Shown here: positions 6,508 through 15,850 of the stretch, in pieces
How positions within the stretch are numbered: the stretch's first letter is position 1
How the letters are laid out: the number at the start of each line of letters is the position of its first letter
Origin: DATGKR01 sp035294565
GTDB taxonomy: Bacteria > Actinomycetota > Acidimicrobiia > Acidimicrobiales > Palsa-688
Assembly: GCA_035294565.1 (NCBI GenBank)
Contig: DATGKR010000119.1
Coordinates: 1-26,299, forward strand
DNA: 26,299 nt
Direction: 5' to 3'
Notes under the pieces: generated by a model
What the model saw: only the letters and a program-made list of their open reading frames with translations
What the model was told of the DNA's origin: nothing
The model's database searches: none
Position numbers and translations under genes: made by a program

Positions 6508-7077
6508 TTGGCCGTCGGCCTTGGCAACCCGGGCAGCGAGTTCGCCGGCAGCCGGCACAACGCCGGCGCCGACGCCGTCCGGCTCCTCGCCGAGCGCCAC
6601 GGTGTGCAGCTGCGACGCTCGAAGGAGCAGGCCCTCGTAGCGGAGGCCCGCGTCGGCGAGCTGAGGCTCTCCCTGGCCGTGCCTCAGACGTACATGAACG
6701 ACTCGGGCCGTGCAGTCGCCCCGCTGGTCCGCCGCTTCGGCGTGGAGGACCTGTCTCGTCTGGTCGTCGTCCACGACGAGCTGGACCTTCCGCTCGGCGT
6801 CGTGCGGGTCAAGGCTGGCGGCGGCCTCGCCGGCCACAACGGGCTGCGTTCCATCAAAGCGCACCTGCACTCCGACGCCTTCAGCCGGGTGCGGATAGGC
6901 ATCGGCAAACCGCCGGGGGGCAAGGAACGCGGCGTCGACCACGTGCTCCGGCCGGCCAGGGGCAAGGCCAGGCGGGAGCTCGACGTGAGCATCGAGGAGG
7001 CCGCCGACGCCGTTGAGTGCATACTCTCCGAGGGCCTATCAGCCGCCCAGAACCGGTTCAATGGCCCTCGTGCCTGA
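6508..7077 (+). CDS. pth: Peptidyl-tRNA hydrolase
   Basis: The enzyme cleaves peptidyl-tRNA released by stalled ribosomes. Motifs present are VGLGNPGSEFAGSRHNAG with catalytic His17, PQTYMNDSG, the active-site Asp in VVHDELDLPLG (~90), GGGLAGHNGLRS and FSRVRIGIGKP. Length (189 aa) is normal. The start is TTG at 6508, because no ATG or GTG lies in frame between the rplY stop and the conserved VGLGNPG. It gives a short but acceptable N-terminus; a CTG at 6472 is the only other option seen. The 3' end overlaps the mfd start by 17 bp. Confidence 0.93.
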   Translation: MAVGLGNPGSEFAGSRHNAGADAVRLLAERHGVQLRRSKEQALVAEARVGELRLSLAVPQTYMNDSGRAVAPLVRRFGVEDLSRLVVVHDELDLPLGVVRVKAGGGLAGHNGLRSIKAHLHSDAFSRVRIGIGKPPGGKERGVDHVLRPARGKARRELDVSIEEAADAVECILSEGLSAAQNRFNGPRA

Positions 7078-10000
7078 CTCCCCGGCGGTGCTTTACGAGC
7101 TGCTCGGCCTAGCCCGCGGCGATCCTGTCCTGTCGGAGGCCTCCGAGCTGAGCAGCGTCGTCCTCGCGGTCCCCGCGCCGGCGCGCGCCTACGCTCTGGC
7201 CGCCGTCGCGGAGCACCAGAGACACCATCCAACGGTGGTGGCGGTGGCCACCAACGCCGAGGCCGAGCGCCTCGCCGGCGACCTCGCCGCCTTCCTGGGT
7301 CCCGGGGAGGTCGACCTGTGCCCTGCGTGGGAGACCCTGCCGTTCGAGAGGGTCAGCCCCAGCGTGGAGACCATGGGCCGCCGGCTCCGGGCGATGTGGC
7401 GGCTTCGCCGCCCCGAGCGGATGCCAAAGGTGCTCGTGGCGCCGGTCCGTGCCTTGCTGCAGCGACTCGGGCCCCACGTCGAGGACTCTGACCCGGTGGT
7501 TGTGAGGCGCGGAGACCGAGTCGATCTCGACGAGCTCGTCGGCCGGCTGGTTGCCTTGGGCTACCGGCGCGAGTACCAGGTGGAGCACCGAGGCGAGGTG
7601 GCCGTGAGAGGATCGATCGTCGACGTGTTCGGCTCCACCGACGACGTCCCGGTGAGGATCGACCTTTGGGGCGACGAGGTGGACCGGCTCACGGAGTTCT
7701 CGGTCGGCGACCAGCGCTCGACCGCCGAGATCGAGACGGTCGAGCTTTTCGGATGCCGGGAGCTGCTGCCGACCGACGAGGTCAAAGACCGCGCCGCTCG
7801 GCTCGTAGGAGAAGCGTCCTGGGCACGCGACCAGTGGGAGCGGCTGGCCGAGGGCGCCGTGTTCGACGGGATGGAGTCTTGGCTGCCATGGCTCACCGGC
7901 GAGGAGCGCCTCCTTTTCGACCTGCTCCCCCCCCGGGCGCTCGTCGTCCTCGTCGAGCCGCGCCGGATGCGCGACCGCGCCGGGGAGCTCCTCGAGGAGG
8001 AGGCTGCCCTGGCCGCGACGCTCGCACAGACGTGGGGTGCCGGGGGTGACTCGTTTCCCAGGCTGCACCTACCGTTCGACCGGCTGCTGGCTCGGACGGA
8101 GGCCGCCGCGTGGACGGTCACCGCGGCCCCCGAAGGACCAGGCACGGCCGTGGTCGCGGCTACTGGGTGGGACCCGGTCGGCGGGGGAGGCGAGCGGCTC
8201 CTGACCCAGCTGAGGTCGCTCCGTTCGGAGGGTTACCGGATCGTCGTGTGCGCTGACGGCGAGGGGAGCGCTGCCCGTCTGGCCTCGGTGCTGCACGACC
8301 ACGGGCTGGACGCCGGTGACCAGGGCAGCCTGAGCGACCCGGGGGTGCATCTGCGGGTTCAGAGCCTCGAGCGGGGGTTCCTGTGGCCGGCGCTCAAGGT
8401 CGCGGTGCTCGCCGAAGGGGACCTGACCGGTCGGCGCAGAGCGCACCGGAGGCCGCGGCCGAGGGCTCGCAGGGCCGAGACCTTTTTCGACGACCTTTCC
8501 TCGGGCGCTTACGTGGTGCACTACCAGCACGGGGTGGGCCGCTTCGGCGGGATGGTGCGCCGCTCGATCGGCGGCGTCGAGCGGGACTATCTCCTCCTCG
8601 AGTACAAGGGCGGCGACAAGCTCTACGTGCCGTCGGACCAGGTCGACCTTCTCCGCCCTTACACCGGCGGCGAGAGCCCTACGCTGAACAGGCTCAACGG
8701 CGCCGAATGGCAGCGCACCAAGTCCCGGGTACGCGGCGCTGTGCGGGAGATAGCCCAGGAGCTGGTGCTCCTCTACCAGAAGCGGATCAACTCGCCGGGA
8801 CATGCTTTCAGCCCCGACACCCCCTGGCAGCGGGAACTGGAGGAGTCCTTCCCGTACAACGAGACGCCCGACCAGCTGAAGGCCGTCGCCGAGCTGAAGG
8901 CCGACATGGAAGAGGCGCGCCCGATGGACCGCCTCGTCTGCGGTGACGTCGGGTTCGGCAAGACCGAGGTGGCGGTCCGTGCCGCCTTCAAGGCGGTGCA
9001 GGACGGCAAACAGGTGGCCGTCCTGGTGCCGACCACCCTGCTGGCTTCCCAGCACCACCAGACCTTCAGCGAGCGTTTCGCCGGCTACCCGGTGAGAGTC
9101 GAGATGCTGTCGCGCTTCTTGACCCCTCAGCAGGCGAGGACGGTCACGGCGGGACTGGCCGACGGGTCGGTGGACGTCGTGATCGGGACCCACAAGCTCC
9201 TCTCCGAGGACGTCCGCTTCAAGGACCTCGGCTTGCTGGTCGTCGACGAGGAGCAGCGCTTCGGGGTAGGCCACAAGGAGGCGATCAAGAAGCTCCGCGC
9301 CGACGTGGACGTGCTCACCCTGACCGCCACCCCGATACCCCGGACACTGGAGATGAGCCTCACCGGCATCCGAGACCTGACGCTGCTGCAGACGCCCCCG
9401 GCGGACCGTCAGCCCATCCTCACCTATGTAGGGGAGTACGACGAGCGCGCCGTGGCCGAGGCGGTGAGGAGGGAGCTGCTGCGCGAGGGCCAGGTGTTCT
9501 ACGTCCACAACCGTGTCTCGGACATAGAGAAGGTGGCCGCCGAGCTCCGGGCGCTCGTGCCCGAGGCGCGGGTCGCGGTGGCGCACGGCCAGATGGACGA
9601 GGGGGTGCTCGAGAAGGTCGTCCTCGACTTCTGGCAGGGCGAGTACGACGTGCTTGTCTGCACGACGATCATCGAGTCAGGCATAGACATGCCTACCGTC
9701 AATACGCTGGTTGTGGACCGGGCAGACCGCCTCGGGCTCGGCCAGCTCCACCAGCTTCGGGGGAGGGTGGGCCGGGCCGGCCAGCGGGCCTACGCCTACC
9801 TGCTCTACCCTCCTGAGCACGTCCTCTCCGAGGAGGCCTACGAGAGGCTACGGACGATCGGCGAGAACACCGAGCTCGGGTCGGGGTTCAAGATCGCGAT
9901 GCGCGACTTGGAGATCCGTGGCGCGGGCAACCTGCTGGGGGGGGACCAGTCGGGCCATATAGCGGCGGTCGGCTACGACCTGTACGTGCAGATGGTCTCT

Positions 10001-10513
10001 GAGGCCGTAGCCGAGTTGAAGGGCGAGCAGCCGCGCGAGCCTGCGGAGATCAAACTGGACCTGCCGGTCACCGCCAACCTCCCCGCCTCCTACGTTGCGC
10101 GCGAGGATCTCCGCATCGAGGCCTACCGGCGGCTTGCGACGGTGACCGGCCACGAGCAGGTCGACGACATCGAGGCGGAGTGGCTGGACCGTTACGGTCC
10201 GCTGCCCGACCCCGCCCGGGCGCTTCTGCGGATCGCCCACCTGAGGGCCGAATGCGCCCGCCTGGGGGTGAGAGAGGTGGCCGTGGTGTCCGGGGGAACC
10301 GGTCTCGGCGGCCCGGTCTACACCGCCCGGCTGTCACCGGTGAAGCTCAAGGTCAGCCAGAAGGTCCGGCTCGGGCGGCTCGCGCCCAAAGCCGTGTACA
10401 AGGAGGACGCGTCGCAGCTGGTCCTGCCGCTCCCCAAAGGGGCTGACCCGGCCGAGGCCCTCGCCGTGTTGCTGTCGGAACTGGTCCCACTTGTAGCATC
10501 GGCCGCATCGTGA
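7061..10513 (+). CDS. mfd: Transcription-repair coupling factor Mfd
   Basis: The 1150-aa product is full length (E. coli Mfd is 1148 aa). Mfd removes RNA polymerase stalled at DNA damage and recruits UvrA. The N-terminal third is the UvrB-like homology region. The CarD-like RNA-polymerase-interaction domain lies near residues 480-535 (VVHYQHGVGRFGG, YLLLEYKGGDKLYVPSDQ). The RecG-like motor follows with Walker A GDVGFGKTE (~628), the DEEQ box VVDEEQRFGV (~727), TATPIPRTLEMSLTGIRDL and the motif VI region LGQLHQLRGRVGRAGQRAYA. The C-terminal TRCF domain ends the protein. ATG 7061 fits the family N-terminus better than the upstream in-frame GTG at 7013. Confidence 0.97.
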   Translation: MALVPDSPAVLYELLGLARGDPVLSEASELSSVVLAVPAPARAYALAAVAEHQRHHPTVVAVATNAEAERLAGDLAAFLGPGEVDLCPAWETLPFERVSPSVETMGRRLRAMWRLRRPERMPKVLVAPVRALLQRLGPHVEDSDPVVVRRGDRVDLDELVGRLVALGYRREYQVEHRGEVAVRGSIVDVFGSTDDVPVRIDLWGDEVDRLTEFSVGDQRSTAEIETVELFGCRELLPTDEVKDRAARLVGEASWARDQWERLAEGAVFDGMESWLPWLTGEERLLFDLLPPRALVVLVEPRRMRDRAGELLEEEAALAATLAQTWGAGGDSFPRLHLPFDRLLARTEAAAWTVTAAPEGPGTAVVAATGWDPVGGGGERLLTQLRSLRSEGYRIVVCADGEGSAARLASVLHDHGLDAGDQGSLSDPGVHLRVQSLERGFLWPALKVAVLAEGDLTGRRRAHRRPRPRARRAETFFDDLSSGAYVVHYQHGVGRFGGMVRRSIGGVERDYLLLEYKGGDKLYVPSDQVDLLRPYTGGESPTLNRLNGAEWQRTKSRVRGAVREIAQELVLLYQKRINSPGHAFSPDTPWQRELEESFPYNETPDQLKAVAELKADMEEARPMDRLVCGDVGFGKTEVAVRAAFKAVQDGKQVAVLVPTTLLASQHHQTFSERFAGYPVRVEMLSRFLTPQQARTVTAGLADGSVDVVIGTHKLLSEDVRFKDLGLLVVDEEQRFGVGHKEAIKKLRADVDVLTLTATPIPRTLEMSLTGIRDLTLLQTPPADRQPILTYVGEYDERAVAEAVRRELLREGQVFYVHNRVSDIEKVAAELRALVPEARVAVAHGQMDEGVLEKVVLDFWQGEYDVLVCTTIIESGIDMPTVNTLVVDRADRLGLGQLHQLRGRVGRAGQRAYAYLLYPPEHVLSEEAYERLRTIGENTELGSGFKIAMRDLEIRGAGNLLGGDQSGHIAAVGYDLYVQMVSEAVAELKGEQPREPAEIKLDLPVTANLPASYVAREDLRIEAYRRLATVTGHEQVDDIEAEWLDRYGPLPDPARALLRIAHLRAECARLGVREVAVVSGGTGLGGPVYTARLSPVKLKVSQKVRLGRLAPKAVYKEDASQLVLPLPKGADPAEALAVLLSELVPLVASAAS

Positions 10514-11424
10514 GAAAAGTCCTCGTCCTGCTGGCCGGAGTGCTCGCGGCAGCACTGATGTTCACCTCCTGCGACGCTTCGCCGTACGCGGCGAGCGTCG
10601 ACGGCCACGACATAAGCGTCGCCTACCTCTACAACCAGCTGAAGCAATGGTCGGCCAACCGGTCCTGGGTGACGTCCTTCGACTCGGCGAACTCGAGCGC
10701 CAACGGCGGTAGCGGCACCACCGTGGCTGGAAGCGGCGGCCCCTCGACCTACAGCTCCACCTTCACCGCCGACATCTTGGACACGATCGTCGAGTTCGAC
10801 ATCGTCCACGACTACCTTTTGGCGCACGGTCGTCTGCCGAGCCCCGATGAGCTGGTTGCGGCGCGCGCCGTCAACGAGTACCTCCGCGCCCAGTACTGGG
10901 CGCAGTTCTCGCCGTCGCTGCGCCAGTTCCTCGTAGAGCAGCTCGCTGACGAGGCGGTGCTCGTGCCCCGCTCGACCGACCAGGCCACCATCCGCTCCGC
11001 CTACACCCAGATCAAGCCCTATCTGTTCTCGCAGATCTGCCTCGACGAGGCGTCCACGACCACTCAGGCCGCCGCCCTGGCGCTGTCCTTTTCTGCGCGG
11101 GTGAACGGCGTCACCGTGTGCCTGGACCAGGCGGCCTTGGAAGAAGAGCCGGCGGACTTCCGCCAGGCGGTGCTGAAGCTCTCCCCGGGGCAGGTGTCCC
11201 AGCCGATACGGGTCTCCTACGGCTACCAGGTGGTGCAACTGGTCAGCAGGAAGGCACCGGGTCTCAGCGCCGGCGTAGAGCAGGTGCTGTCGGCCGCCAC
11301 GGCGACCAGCGAGCCGCCGGCGCTGTCGAGGATCCTCGCCAAAGCCAAGGTGAAGGTGAACCCCGAGTACGGCACCTGGTCGAACGGCCAGATCACCCCT
11401 CCCCGCCCCGTCGGGGGCACGTGA
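10510..11424 (+). CDS. Lipoprotein with SurA/parvulin-like peptidyl-prolyl isomerase architecture
   Basis: The 304-aa product starts with a lipoprotein signal: basic MRK, a hydrophobic stretch and a lipobox-like FTSC with Cys21, so it is predicted to be anchored outside the membrane. VDGHDISVAYLYNQL resembles the SurA N-terminal domain. Residues ~160-255 resemble a parvulin domain (DFRQAVLKLSPGQVSQPIR, YGYQVVQLVSRK). The usual RASHILV strand is replaced by a divergent FSQICLDEAS, so isomerase activity is uncertain and a chaperone role is equally possible. The GTG start overlaps the mfd stop (GTGA), showing tight coupling. Mycobacteria also have a lipoprotein gene in this mfd-eno interval. Confidence 0.75.
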   Translation: MRKVLVLLAGVLAAALMFTSCDASPYAASVDGHDISVAYLYNQLKQWSANRSWVTSFDSANSSANGGSGTTVAGSGGPSTYSSTFTADILDTIVEFDIVHDYLLAHGRLPSPDELVAARAVNEYLRAQYWAQFSPSLRQFLVEQLADEAVLVPRSTDQATIRSAYTQIKPYLFSQICLDEASTTTQAAALALSFSARVNGVTVCLDQAALEEEPADFRQAVLKLSPGQVSQPIRVSYGYQVVQLVSRKAPGLSAGVEQVLSAATATSEPPALSRILAKAKVKVNPEYGTWSNGQITPPRPVGGT

Positions 11425-12848
11425 GCGGGCGGGTCGTCGCAGTAGGCCTCGGGCCGGGCGACCCGCGCCTAGCCAGCGTCGCAGCCAGAGAGGCCCTCGA
11501 CGGAGCCCGCAGACGCTACGTGAGGACCCGGCGCCATCCGAGCGCCCTCCTGGCCGGGGACGCCGAGTCTTTCGACCGGGTCTACGAAGAGGCGTCGAGC
11601 CTCGACGAGGTCTACCGTCGGATAGTCGAGGAGCTCGTCGACGCCGCCGAGCGCCACGGCGAGGTCGTCTACGCCGTGCCGGGCTCGCCTCTGGTTGCCG
11701 AGGCCACCGTCGCGGCGCTGAGAGACGACCCCCGCGTGGAAACGGTGGTGGTGCCCTCCCTGTCCTTCGTGGACCTCGCTTGGGACCGGCTCGGCGTCGA
11801 CCCCTTCGCCGAGCAGGCCGTGCTCATCGACGGGCAGGGGTTTGCCGTGGAGGCGGCGGGCAGCGCCGGCCCTTTTCTCGTCGGCCAGTGCGACACCACC
11901 CTCACCCTCTCCGCCGTGAAGCTGGCCGTCGAAGACGGGCCGGAAGCCGTGCTGCTCCAGCACCTCGGGCTTCCAGATGAGCTGGTGCGGCGCGTCGGCT
12001 GGGACGACATCGACCGCTCTGTCACTCCCGATCACCTCACGTGCCTGTGGATACCCCGACTGGGCGAGCCGGTAGCGGCCGAGATGACCCGCTTCTGGGA
12101 GCTCGTCCGCACTTTGCGCTCGAAATGCCCCTGGGATCGGGCCCAGACCCACCAGAGCCTGTCCCGGCACCTGGTCGAGGAGACATACGAGGTGCTCGAC
12201 GCCATCGACGCGCTCGGCCGCGGGGGGGACTACGCCCACCTCGAGGAGGAGCTCGGCGACCTGCTGTTCCAGGTCGGCTTCCATGCCAACCTGGCGGCCG
12301 AAGCCGGGCAGTTCGACCTGGCCGACGTCGCCCGGGGCATCCACGACAAGTTGGTCGCCCGCCATCCGCACGTCTTCGGTCCTGCGGGATCCCCGGTGCC
12401 CGACTGGGAGGCGCAGAAACGCGAGGAGAAGGGCCGGAGCGGGGCACTGGAAGGCGTGCCCCGCCACCTGCCGGCCCTCCTCTACGCCTCGAAGCTCCAG
12501 GCCCGGGCCGCTTCGGTCGGCTTCGACTGGGACGGCACCGCAGGCGTGCGCGACAAGATCGGCGAGGAGCTCGACGAGCTGGCTGCGGCCGTCGCCGAGG
12601 AGGGCCCCGGCAGCGCATCGGTGGCCGAGGAGCTGGGCGACGTGCTCTTCAGCGTGGTCAACCTTTCCCGGCACCTCGGCGTGGACGCCGAGGGTGCGCT
12701 CCGCTCGGCGTCCGACAAGTTCAGGGGTCGTTTCACCGCCATGGAGCGCCTTGCGGTCCGGCGGGGCCGCGGGCTCGGGGACGACCTGTGGGAGGAGGTG
12801 AAGCGAACAGGCTCGAGCGTCCCGCACCGTGGCGACCCGGGCGACTAG
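11421..12848 (+). CDS. mazG: SAM-dependent methylase-MazG fusion, nucleoside triphosphate pyrophosphohydrolase (YabN-like)
   Basis: The 475-aa product has two parts. Residues ~1-215 resemble the tetrapyrrole (corrin/porphyrin) methylase fold (VVAVGLGPGDPRL, YAVPGSPLVAEATV). Residues ~222-475 are MazG, which hydrolyses (d)NTPs to monophosphates and clears aberrant nucleotides. The first MazG repeat has CPWDRAQTHQSL, EETYEVLDAID (ExxE) and EEELGDLLFQV (ExxxD-type), with a second repeat near EELDELAAAVAE and AEELGDVLFSVVNLSRH. This is the layout of Bacillus YabN; the methylase role is unknown. The GTG start overlaps the upstream stop by 4 nt. Confidence 0.93.
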   Translation: MSGRVVAVGLGPGDPRLASVAAREALDGARRRYVRTRRHPSALLAGDAESFDRVYEEASSLDEVYRRIVEELVDAAERHGEVVYAVPGSPLVAEATVAALRDDPRVETVVVPSLSFVDLAWDRLGVDPFAEQAVLIDGQGFAVEAAGSAGPFLVGQCDTTLTLSAVKLAVEDGPEAVLLQHLGLPDELVRRVGWDDIDRSVTPDHLTCLWIPRLGEPVAAEMTRFWELVRTLRSKCPWDRAQTHQSLSRHLVEETYEVLDAIDALGRGGDYAHLEEELGDLLFQVGFHANLAAEAGQFDLADVARGIHDKLVARHPHVFGPAGSPVPDWEAQKREEKGRSGALEGVPRHLPALLYASKLQARAASVGFDWDGTAGVRDKIGEELDELAAAVAEEGPGSASVAEELGDVLFSVVNLSRHLGVDAEGALRSASDKFRGRFTAMERLAVRRGRGLGDDLWEEVKRTGSSVPHRGDPGD

Positions 12849-12903
12849 CTTTTACGAACATCAACAACAGGAGCCACACGGGTCACAAGAAGAACTGGGC
12901 GGC

Positions 12904-14181
12904 ATGAGCGAGATCAGGGAGCTGGTCGGGCGCGAGATCCTGGATTCGCGGGGTAACCCGACGGTCGAGGTTGACGTCCTTCTCGAATCGGGGTCGACCG
13001 GCAGGGCCGCCGTCCCTTCGGGCGCGTCGACCGGGGCCCACGAGGCGGTCGAGCTGCGCGACGGCGGTGAGCGTTATGCAGGCAAGGGCGTCGCCCGGGC
13101 GGTGGACAACGTCAACGGCGAGATCGCCCGCGCTCTCGCCGGCATGGAGGCACTGGACCAGCGCGACGTGGACAGCGCCCTCGTGGACCTCGACGGAACG
13201 CCGAACAAATCACGACTCGGCGCCAACGCCATCCTCGGCGTGTCCCTCGCCGTGGCCCGTGCCGCGGCCGACGAGGTCGGGCTTCCCCTCTACCGCTACG
13301 TCGGCGGGACCGACGCCCACGTGCTGCCGGTGCCGATGATGAACGTGTTGAACGGCGGGGTCCACGCCGACAACAACGTTGACCTGCAGGAGTTCATGAT
13401 CGTGCCCCTCGGTGCCCCGAGCTTCGCCGAGGCCCTGCGCTGGGGGGCGGAGACCTACCACTGCCTCCGGTCGGTGCTCCGATCGAGGGGCCTCTCCACG
13501 GCGGTCGGGGACGAGGGCGGGTTCGCCCCGGACCTCCCAACCAACGAGGAGGCGGTGAAGGCACTGGTAGAGGCGATAGAGCAAGCGGGCAGGACGCCCG
13601 GTGACGAAGTCGCGATCGCCCTCGATGCCGCGGCGAGCGAGCTCTACCGCGACGGCGTCTACCACCTGCGAGGCGAGGGCCGCACGCTGTCCTCCGGGGA
13701 GCTCGCCGACTTCTTGGCGGACCTCGTCGAGCGCTACCCGATCGTGTCGATCGAGGACGGCATGGCCGAGGACGACTGGGACGGATGGTCGCTGCTCACC
13801 GCGAGGATCGGCGGATCGGTCCAACTGGTCGGCGACGACGTGTTCGTGACCAACGAGGAGCGCCTCGCCAGGGGTATCTCCGCAGGGGTCGCCAACGCCG
13901 TCTTGATCAAGGTGAACCAGATCGGCACGCTCAGTGAGACCCTCGGCACCATCGCCCTCGCCCGGCGGCACGCCTACGCCTCGGTGGTGTCGCACCGCTC
14001 CGGCGAGACGGAGGACACCACGATCGCCGACCTGGCCGTGGCGACCAACTGCGGGCAGATCAAGACCGGGGCCCCGGCCCGTTCCGACCGGGTCGCCAAG
14101 TACAACCAGCTGCTGCGCATAGAAGCCGGTCTCGGTGACGCCGCCCGCTTCGCGGCGCCCCTGTCGGGGCGGCGGCGATGA
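12904..14181 (+). CDS. eno: Enolase
   Basis: The 425-aa product converts 2-phosphoglycerate to phosphoenolpyruvate in glycolysis. It carries the usual N-terminus (REILDSRGNPTVEVDV), the loop SGASTGAHEAVELRD, GDEGGFAPDL with the catalytic Glu, the metal-ligand region SIEDGMAEDDWDGW, the catalytic Lys in LIKVNQIGT, and the signature SHRSGETEDTTIADLAVA. All key parts are present. ATG 12904 is chosen because MSEIRELVGREI matches the family start; the Shine-Dalgarno is weak. The 55-bp gap after mazG shows no clear terminator. Confidence 0.97.
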   Translation: MSEIRELVGREILDSRGNPTVEVDVLLESGSTGRAAVPSGASTGAHEAVELRDGGERYAGKGVARAVDNVNGEIARALAGMEALDQRDVDSALVDLDGTPNKSRLGANAILGVSLAVARAAADEVGLPLYRYVGGTDAHVLPVPMMNVLNGGVHADNNVDLQEFMIVPLGAPSFAEALRWGAETYHCLRSVLRSRGLSTAVGDEGGFAPDLPTNEEAVKALVEAIEQAGRTPGDEVAIALDAAASELYRDGVYHLRGEGRTLSSGELADFLADLVERYPIVSIEDGMAEDDWDGWSLLTARIGGSVQLVGDDVFVTNEERLARGISAGVANAVLIKVNQIGTLSETLGTIALARRHAYASVVSHRSGETEDTTIADLAVATNCGQIKTGAPARSDRVAKYNQLLRIEAGLGDAARFAAPLSGRRR

Positions 14182-14486
14182 GGCGCACCGTCCGGCTGGT
14201 GCTCGGAGCCGTGGCGCTCGGCGGGCTGGTGTTCCTCTTCGTTCTCCCCGCCCGGACCTGGCTCGCACAGAGCCGAGCGATGTCTCAGGCCGAGAGGCGA
14301 GCCGCTCTGCTGATCCGGGAGAACAAGGCTCTGGCAGCTCGCGCCGCCCAGTTGCAGGACCCGTCGTATGTGGAGCGGATGGCCCGCTCGCAGTACGGGC
14401 TGGTCATGCCCGGCCAGCAGGCCTACAGCATCGTCCTGCCCCCGGCGACGACCACGACGACGGTGGCTTCCCCTGGGCGGCGCTGA
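14178..14486 (+). CDS. FtsB/DivIC-like septum formation initiator protein
   Basis: The 102-aa product has a short basic N-terminus, one membrane helix (about residues 7-26, LVLGAVALGGLVFLFVLP), and a predicted extracytoplasmic coiled coil (SQAERRAALLIRENKALAAR). LQDPSYVERMARSQYGLVMPGQ follows, the typical DivIC/FtsB motif. It should act in the divisome. Its ATG overlaps the eno stop (ATGA). The eno-ftsB pairing is well known in actinobacteria, supporting the call despite the short length. Confidence 0.9.
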   Translation: MRRTVRLVLGAVALGGLVFLFVLPARTWLAQSRAMSQAERRAALLIRENKALAARAAQLQDPSYVERMARSQYGLVMPGQQAYSIVLPPATTTTTVASPGRR

Positions 14487-14529
14487 GAACGCCTATCCTC
14501 CACGGGCAGGCGACGCACCGGACCGCTCG

Positions 14530-14535
14530 AGGAGG
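14530..14535 (+). promoter_or_regulatory. Shine-Dalgarno deciding the coxS start
   Basis: AGGAGG lies 11 nt before GTG 14547 and 23 nt before ATG 14559, so the GTG is the better start. The 60-bp gap between ftsB and coxS also contains TATCCT (14494-14499), a possible -10 box with no obvious -35 partner; a separate cox promoter would have to lie here or inside ftsB. Confidence 0.5.
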
Positions 14536-14546
14536 TAGAGACCAAG

Positions 14547-15016
<470 letters not shown>

Positions 15017-15020
<4 letters not shown>

Positions 15021-15841
15021 TCCCCGCCCCCTTCGAATACCGGCGGGCGTCCAGCGTCGACGAGGCTCTCACGCTTCTGTCGGGCGCAGGCGAGGACGCC
15101 AAGCTCCTGGCCGGCGGCCACTCGCTGCTGCCGCTGATGAAGCTCCGTCTGGCAGCGCCCTCCCTGCTGGTCGACATCGGGCGGCTGCGCGAGCTCTCTT
15201 ACGTGCGCGACGAGGGAGACCACGTCGTCATAGGCGCACTGACCCGTCACAGGGACCTGGAGATCGACGAGACGCTTCGTGCTCACGTGCCCCTGCTCGC
15301 CAATGTCGCCGGACAGGTCGGCGATCCCCAGGTGCGCCACCGGGGGACGATCGGCGGGTCCCTGGCCCACGGCGATCCGGCCTCGGACCTGCCCGCGGCG
15401 TGCCTGGCGCTCGGGGCGACACTGACCGCGGTCGGCCCGTCCGGTGAGCGTACCGTCGAGGCGTCCGGGTTCTTCACCGGATTCCTCGAGACGGCACTCG
15501 CCCCCGACGAGATCCTCACCTCGATCAGCGTTCCCAAGACCGACGGTGCCGGCTGGTCCTTCCAGAAGTTCCAGCGGCGCGCCCAGGACTGGGCGATCGT
15601 CGGTGTGGCGGCGGTCCGAGGCCCGCGCCCGGGGGTGGCGCTCGTCAACATGGGGCCCACACCCCTGCGGGCGACCGCCGTCGAGGAGGCTCTCGCCGCC
15701 GGGGCCGGCGCGGCGGAGGCCGCCGAGCATGCTGCCGACGGCCTCGAGCCGCCCGAGGACCTCAACGCCAGCGCCGAGTACCGCCGCCACCTGGCCAGGG
15801 TCCTCGTGCGAAGAGCCCTCGAAGAGGCCGGCGCCGCTTAA
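15017..15841 (+). CDS. coxM: Molybdenum hydroxylase / CO dehydrogenase medium (FAD) subunit
   Basis: The 274-aa product is the flavoprotein subunit that passes electrons from the iron-sulfur subunit to the acceptor. It shows both FAD pyrophosphate-binding motifs: AGGHSLLPLMK (near residue 34) and TIGGSLAHGDPASD (near residue 112). It also has VGDPQVRHRG and the C-terminal CO_deh_flav_C region (FQKFQRRAQDWAIVGVAAV). Length is near the usual ~285 aa. The GTG start overlaps the coxS TGA (GTGA). Known clusters run M-S-L or S-L-M; here S is followed directly by M, with no room for L. Confidence 0.9.
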
Positions 15842-15850
15842 CCTGCAGGG

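Noticed and set aside
5209..6942. Long minus-strand open frame opposite prs, rplY and pth (577 codons), and a similar one at 8069-9586 opposite mfd
   Set aside because: Both lie opposite well-identified genes in GC-rich DNA, where antisense frames stay open by codon bias. Their translations resemble no protein family and are rich in Gly, Arg, His and Val.
12849..12903. Longer enolase starting at 12829
   Set aside because: The extra 25 residues do not match the enolase N-terminus, which begins at the ATG at 12904. The extension overlaps the mazG end.
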